Assembly: GCA_034428935.1 (NCBI GenBank)
Contig: DAOUHB010000090.1
Span: 1 to 27,150, forward strand
DNA: 27,150 bases
Direction: 5' to 3'
From: JAAYZQ01 sp034428935
Lineage (GTDB): Bacteria > Chloroflexota > Anaerolineae > JAAYZQ01
The position numbers and the translations under genes are program-made. Every line of letters starts with the position of its first letter. The first letter of the stretch is position 1. A model generated the notes under the pieces. The model did not search any database, was not told the origin of the DNA, and saw only the letters and a program-made list of their open reading frames with translations. Below are positions 24,154-27,150 of this stretch, piece after piece.

Positions 24154-26757
24154 CTAGGGCTCCAACACTACGCCCTCGTAGTAGTCGGCACCGACGGGCT
24201 GCGCCACGTAGCCGCTCACCCTGCTGGAGAAGATCAGGGGCGTGTTGTTGTGGGCAACCCACAGGCGGGCAACGTCGTCGTGCAGCATCTGTTCCATCTG
24301 CTGATACAATGCCTCACGCTCGGCCTGGTCGGGGTTAATCGACGCCTGGTAAGCCAGGTAGGCCACCTCGGTGTTGCTGTACCAGCCCTCCCGCGAATCG
24401 AGAGACTTGGTCCACTGGGACGGATCGTCGCCGACCTTGTCGTCGCCGCCAAAGCCAAAGAAGTAGTTGATAAAGTTGTCCGGGTCGCCGTTGTCGCCAC
24501 CCCAGCCGAGCATGTACAGGCCCATGAGCAGGCCGTCACGCCGCATGCCAAGGTAGGTCGTCCAGTCGCCGGCGAGCTCGAGCTGCACGTTGATCCCGGC
24601 CCTGGCCAGGTCGGCGGCCATCGCCTCTCCGATCTCTCTCGGGCTCGGGTAGTAGAAGCGGGTCACCGGCATATAGTACAGGCGGAGCGGGAGCGTGTCG
24701 CCGGCGGCGTGCACGACGTTGCCCTCAGCATCGAGCACGTCCTCGGCCACGGTCACCTCGCTGATGCCATCCGGGAAGCCGGCATCGGCCAGCAGTTGCT
24801 GCGCCAGCTCCGGATCGTAGACATAGTCTTCGATCTGGTCGTTGTGACCCCAGACGAGGGGCGGCAAGAAGTTCGTAGCTACCTCACCATAGGCCCCGTA
24901 AAAGTTCTCTACCAGGCCTTCGCGGTTGATGGCATGGGCCACCGCCTGCCGGAAGTTGATGTCCCTCATCTCCTCGATCTTGTAGTTGAAGGCCAGGTAG
25001 GCGGTGTTCAGGGCCGGGCGGGTCACGACGTACAGCGAGGGGTCCGCCTCGGCAGCGGTCAGGTCCTCGACCACGGCCTGCTCGAGGCCATGGATGTCGC
25101 CGGCCTGCAGCGCCAGGAAGCGCGCCGAGTCGTCGGGGATCACCCGCCACACGATCTCGTCGATCTGCGGGCGGCCGTCCCAGTAGTCGTCGTAGGCCTC
25201 GACGGTGATGTGGTCACCCTCGACCCACTCCACGAACTTGAAGGGGCCGGTGCCCACGCAGCCGGAAGATGGCAGGCCATAGTCCTCGCCGTACTGCTCG
25301 ATGGCCGCCGGGCTCGAGATGGCGAATATGTCCATGGCCAGGTTGGCCAGGAAGGGAGCCAGGGGCGCGTTCAGCGTGAACTTGACCGTGTACTCGTCCA
25401 GCGCTTCGACGCTGGTGATGGTGCTGGCATCGTCAAAGCCGCCCCACATGTACTCGTAGTACTCGAACACCTGGCTGGGGTAGTGGTGGGGGTGGTCGGT
25501 AAAGCGCCAGCGCTCAAAGTTATAGACCACCGCGTCGGCGTTGAAGGGGGTCCCGTCGTGGAACGAGACACCCTCGCGCAGGGCGCACGTCCATTCGGTT
25601 GCATCGTCGCTGGGCGTGCACTCGGTGGCCAGGGCGGGGATGGGCACGGTGGAGCCGGGCTCGTACTGGTAGAGGGGCTCCAGGCACTGGCCGGTCACGC
25701 GAAAGCTCTCGCTATCGGTGACAAGGGCCGGGTCGAGCTGGACCGAGTCGCCACCGCGGCCAAAGATGAACGTGCCGCCGCCACCGACCGGCGCGGGCGC
25801 CTCGCCCTCCTCGGGGGTGATCAACGTGGTGATATCAATGCCGTAGAACTGCGTCGACAGATCGGCCAGCGTGCCGTCGGCGTGCATCTCGGCAATGACC
25901 TCGTTGAGGCGGGCGAGCATCTGGTCGGCAGGCGCTCGGCTCTTGTCCAGGGCAAAGGCCAGCGGCTCGTAGAAGGCAGGGGTGCCCACGTACTTCAGGG
26001 GCAGGCCCTGGTCGATGGCATTCTGGATGGTGGGCTGGGCGGACATCACGGCGTCGAGGCGGACGCCATCGCCCAATTGCAGATCCTCGATAGACTCGGC
26101 ATCGGTGGAATAGGGCTGGATCTCGATGCCGGCCGGCGGGTCGTACATGATCTGGCCACCCATGATGGCCAGGGTCCCTTCCAGATAGGCTTCATACGTC
26201 GTGGCCGTGCCCAGGCCGAGGGTCTTGCCCGCCAGGTCCTCAGGCTCCTGAATATCGGTATTGTCTCTGTGGACGGCAAAGGACGCGGGCGTGTAGTAGT
26301 AGGGGTCCGTGAACCACAGGACCTCAGCCCTGGCCTCGGTGGGGGTCATGGAACCGATGCTCAGGTCCCAGCGACCGCCCCAGTTGCCCGCAGTGATCAG
26401 ATCCCACTCGGGCGTGACGAACTCGATGTCGACACCCAGGCGCTCGGCGACTTCTTCGGCCACCTTGACGTCAAAGCCGTCCAACTCACCGGCGTCGTTG
26501 ATAAAGCTCTGCGGCGCGTAGTTGGGGTCTGTGGAGACGACGAGCTTGCCAGCTTCGAGGACCTGGTCGAGCAGATCTTGTTGGCCTGTCTCCGGGGGCG
26601 TGGTTGCCTCAGGGGCCTCCGAGGGTGTGGTCGCCTCGGGAGCAGCCTCCGTGGCGGCCGGCGCTGCTGGTTCCGGGGTCGGCCCGCAGGCCGCCAGGAT
26701 GGAGGCCACCATCATCAGAACCAGAAGTACTGTCGTTACCGCTCGTTTACCAAACAT
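24154..26757 (-). CDS. Lipoprotein fusing an amino-acid-binding (SBP_bac_3) and an oligopeptide-binding (SBP_bac_5) domain
   Basis: An 867-residue ABC-importer binding lipoprotein made of two different families. The signal ends at LAAC with acylated Cys24, followed by a Pro/Thr/Glu/Ala spacer (25-60). Domain 1 (about 62-310) is SBP_bac_3: KLVVSTDPNYAPQSF, GELDGFDVKVAEEVAERLGV, and SMTPTEARAEV...TDPYY, in which the R of EAR is the usual carboxylate-binding residue. A glycine-rich hinge (VGGGGTF, about 324-330) leads to domain 2 (about 328-867), SBP_bac_5: LREGVSFHDGTPFNADAVVYNFERW and GTGPFKFVEW. Each family normally works alone with its own transporter. AGGAGGAG precedes the ATG. First gene of the operon, expressed from the promoter at 26942-26970. 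Confidence 0.93.
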   Translation of the reverse strand: MFGKRAVTTVLLVLMMVASILAACGPTPEPAAPAATEAAPEATTPSEAPEATTPPETGQQDLLDQVLEAGKLVVSTDPNYAPQSFINDAGELDGFDVKVAEEVAERLGVDIEFVTPEWDLITAGNWGGRWDLSIGSMTPTEARAEVLWFTDPYYYTPASFAVHRDNTDIQEPEDLAGKTLGLGTATTYEAYLEGTLAIMGGQIMYDPPAGIEIQPYSTDAESIEDLQLGDGVRLDAVMSAQPTIQNAIDQGLPLKYVGTPAFYEPLAFALDKSRAPADQMLARLNEVIAEMHADGTLADLSTQFYGIDITTLITPEEGEAPAPVGGGGTFIFGRGGDSVQLDPALVTDSESFRVTGQCLEPLYQYEPGSTVPIPALATECTPSDDATEWTCALREGVSFHDGTPFNADAVVYNFERWRFTDHPHHYPSQVFEYYEYMWGGFDDASTITSVEALDEYTVKFTLNAPLAPFLANLAMDIFAISSPAAIEQYGEDYGLPSSGCVGTGPFKFVEWVEGDHITVEAYDDYWDGRPQIDEIVWRVIPDDSARFLALQAGDIHGLEQAVVEDLTAAEADPSLYVVTRPALNTAYLAFNYKIEEMRDINFRQAVAHAINREGLVENFYGAYGEVATNFLPPLVWGHNDQIEDYVYDPELAQQLLADAGFPDGISEVTVAEDVLDAEGNVVHAAGDTLPLRLYYMPVTRFYYPSPREIGEAMAADLARAGINVQLELAGDWTTYLGMRRDGLLMGLYMLGWGGDNGDPDNFINYFFGFGGDDKVGDDPSQWTKSLDSREGWYSNTEVAYLAYQASINPDQAEREALYQQMEQMLHDDVARLWVAHNNTPLIFSSRVSGYVAQPVGADYYEGVVLEP

Positions 26758-26941
26758 TGTTCTCCTCCTAAGTTTGGTCTGGATCTATTGCCAAGATACC
26801 GCCGGTTGTTTCGACTTTGCGCCTCACCCCCTTTCTGCTTGTACCTCGAGTCGGTGTGCCATCAGAACAACAAAATCACAGTTCCTCAGCATGATGCGGG
26901 AACGGTCCCGCCACCCTCTTTTGGCAAGATGTGGCGCCAGA
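26758..26941 (-). other. Untranslated leader of the ABC-importer operon
   Basis: About 180 nt between the predicted transcription start (near 26935) and the binding-protein ATG, with no supported gene. It contains a small perfect hairpin, GCGGGA/TCCCGC at 26896-26911 with a four-base loop, without a T-run, and the AGGAGGAG ribosome site near the ATG. No riboswitch class was recognised. Confidence 0.4.
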
Positions 26942-26970
26942 AGTATAACAAAGGACCGCCAAACTGTCAA
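26942..26970 (-). promoter_or_regulatory. Sigma70 promoter of the ABC-importer operon
   Basis: On the minus strand a perfect TTGACA (26965-26970), a 17-bp spacer and TATACT (26942-26947). The predicted start is near 26935. The insertion-sequence end begins less than 20 bp upstream of the -35 box. Confidence 0.78.
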
Positions 26971-26997
26971 GCCAAAAGCAAATAGGTGTGGTTGAAA

Positions 26998-27056
26998 GTT
27001 GAAAGGTGAACCATTTAAGGCTGAAAAGTGAACTCTTTCCAGTTGAAAAGTGAACC
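26998..27056 (+). repeat. Three 15-bp iterons at a 22-bp period
   Basis: Copies start at 26998 (GTTGAAAGGTGAACC), 27020 (GCTGAAAAGTGAACT) and 27042 (GTTGAAAAGTGAACC). Each is exactly 22 bp from the next, so all lie on nearly the same face of the helix. They are probably transposase-binding sites of the IS end. Confidence 0.8.
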
Positions 27057-27105
27057 GATTGTGGTAGAGTCCCAGCAGGTCGATCTCGAGATGAGGAGGG
27101 ACGAA

Positions 27106-27150
27106 ATGACACAGCTGCACAAGCGGTTCACAGATGACCAGGTCAAGGTG
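27106..27150 (+). CDS. N-terminus of a probable IS transposase (partial)
   Basis: Only 15 codons are visible (MTQLHKRFTDDQVKV), with GAGGAGGG at 27093-27100 before the ATG. The KRFTDDQV opening resembles the helix-turn-helix start of integrase-core transposases found in many environmental and Chloroflexota genomes, from memory of the family and not a search. The position just inside the iterons supports this. The rest lies beyond the window. Confidence 0.55.
   Translation, partial: MTQLHKRFTDDQVKV

Larger units (their letters stand above)
26987..27150 (+). mobile_element. Left end of an insertion sequence (cut off by the window)
   Basis: The segment begins around TGTGGTTGAAAGTTG, carries three short iterons, and leads into a small frame that resembles the N-terminus of IS transposases with an rve-type integrase core. 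Multiple terminal repeats next to an inward-facing transposase are usual for IS ends. The exact boundary, target duplication and right end are not visible, so family and limits are uncertain. Confidence 0.6.

Noticed and set aside
26824..26893. A short leader peptide in the ABC-operon leader (MLRNCDFVVLMAHRLEVQAERG region, minus strand)
   Set aside because: There is no Shine-Dalgarno before its ATG and the composition shows no codon run typical of attenuation peptides.
24250..26985. A very long open frame (911 codons) on the plus strand opposite the binding-protein gene
   Set aside because: The minus strand has clear SBP_3 and SBP_5 motifs, a signal peptide and a ribosome site. The plus-strand frame has none and arises from high-GC codon bias.

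Overview
The window is GC-rich, densely packed bacterial DNA. Nearly every transcription unit starts with a classical sigma70-type promoter (TTGACA/TATAAT-like, 17-18 bp spacer). The gene mix is a class-I CoA-transferase with a 2[4Fe-4S] ferredoxin, a LysW-like carrier, Pro/Thr-rich lipoprotein linkers, an IorA-like TPP enzyme and oligopeptide plus amino-acid ABC importers. This fits a Chloroflexota (Anaerolineae-like) bacterium best, but that placement is inference from gene content only. No rRNA, tRNA or CRISPR was seen.

Layout, left to right. (1) 6-3081, minus strand: an operon of nitroreductase, a small Cys-containing V4R-like protein, CoA-transferase subunits A and B, and ferredoxin. It is read from a consensus promoter at 3230-3258 followed by a 20-bp-spaced direct repeat. 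(2) 3366-7508, plus strand: ligA, a UvrC homologue that stops before the RNase H-like nuclease half, and a PfkB sugar kinase. (3) 7569-8006, minus: a Nudix hydrolase, with a promoter back to back with (4). (4) 8345-14192, plus: an extended SDR, thiI, a membrane-anchored hypothetical, a Zn-type dehydrogenase and an IorA-like protein without its ferredoxin domain, preceded by a structured leader of about 160 nt. (5) 14274-15310, plus: an OmpR-type regulator with a degenerate receiver, apparently on a leaderless mRNA, and an orphan LysW-like small protein. (6) 15501-17186, minus: a lipoprotein GH13 amylase. It is divergent from a GAF-PP2C phosphatase (17370-18644, plus), which ends at a perfect bidirectional terminator.

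(7) 18724-26757, minus strand, is the most unusual part. It is one ABC-importer operon built from pieces of two transporter families. A single lipoprotein joins an amino-acid-binding domain (SBP_bac_3) to an oligopeptide-binding domain (SBP_bac_5). It is followed by a DppB-type permease, a DppC-type permease with an extra hydrophobic block of about 105 residues, a HisM/GlnP-type permease carrying a complete seven-repeat WD40 propeller on its N-terminal side, and one GlnQ-type ATPase. No DppD or DppF ATPase is present. The working picture is a hybrid peptide/amino-acid uptake machine with a predicted extracytoplasmic propeller. This is inferred from gene order and domain recognition, and no function is proven.

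(8) 26987-27150: the left end of an insertion sequence, with three 15-bp iterons at an exact 22-bp period and the first 15 codons of its probable transposase. It abuts the promoter of the ABC operon.
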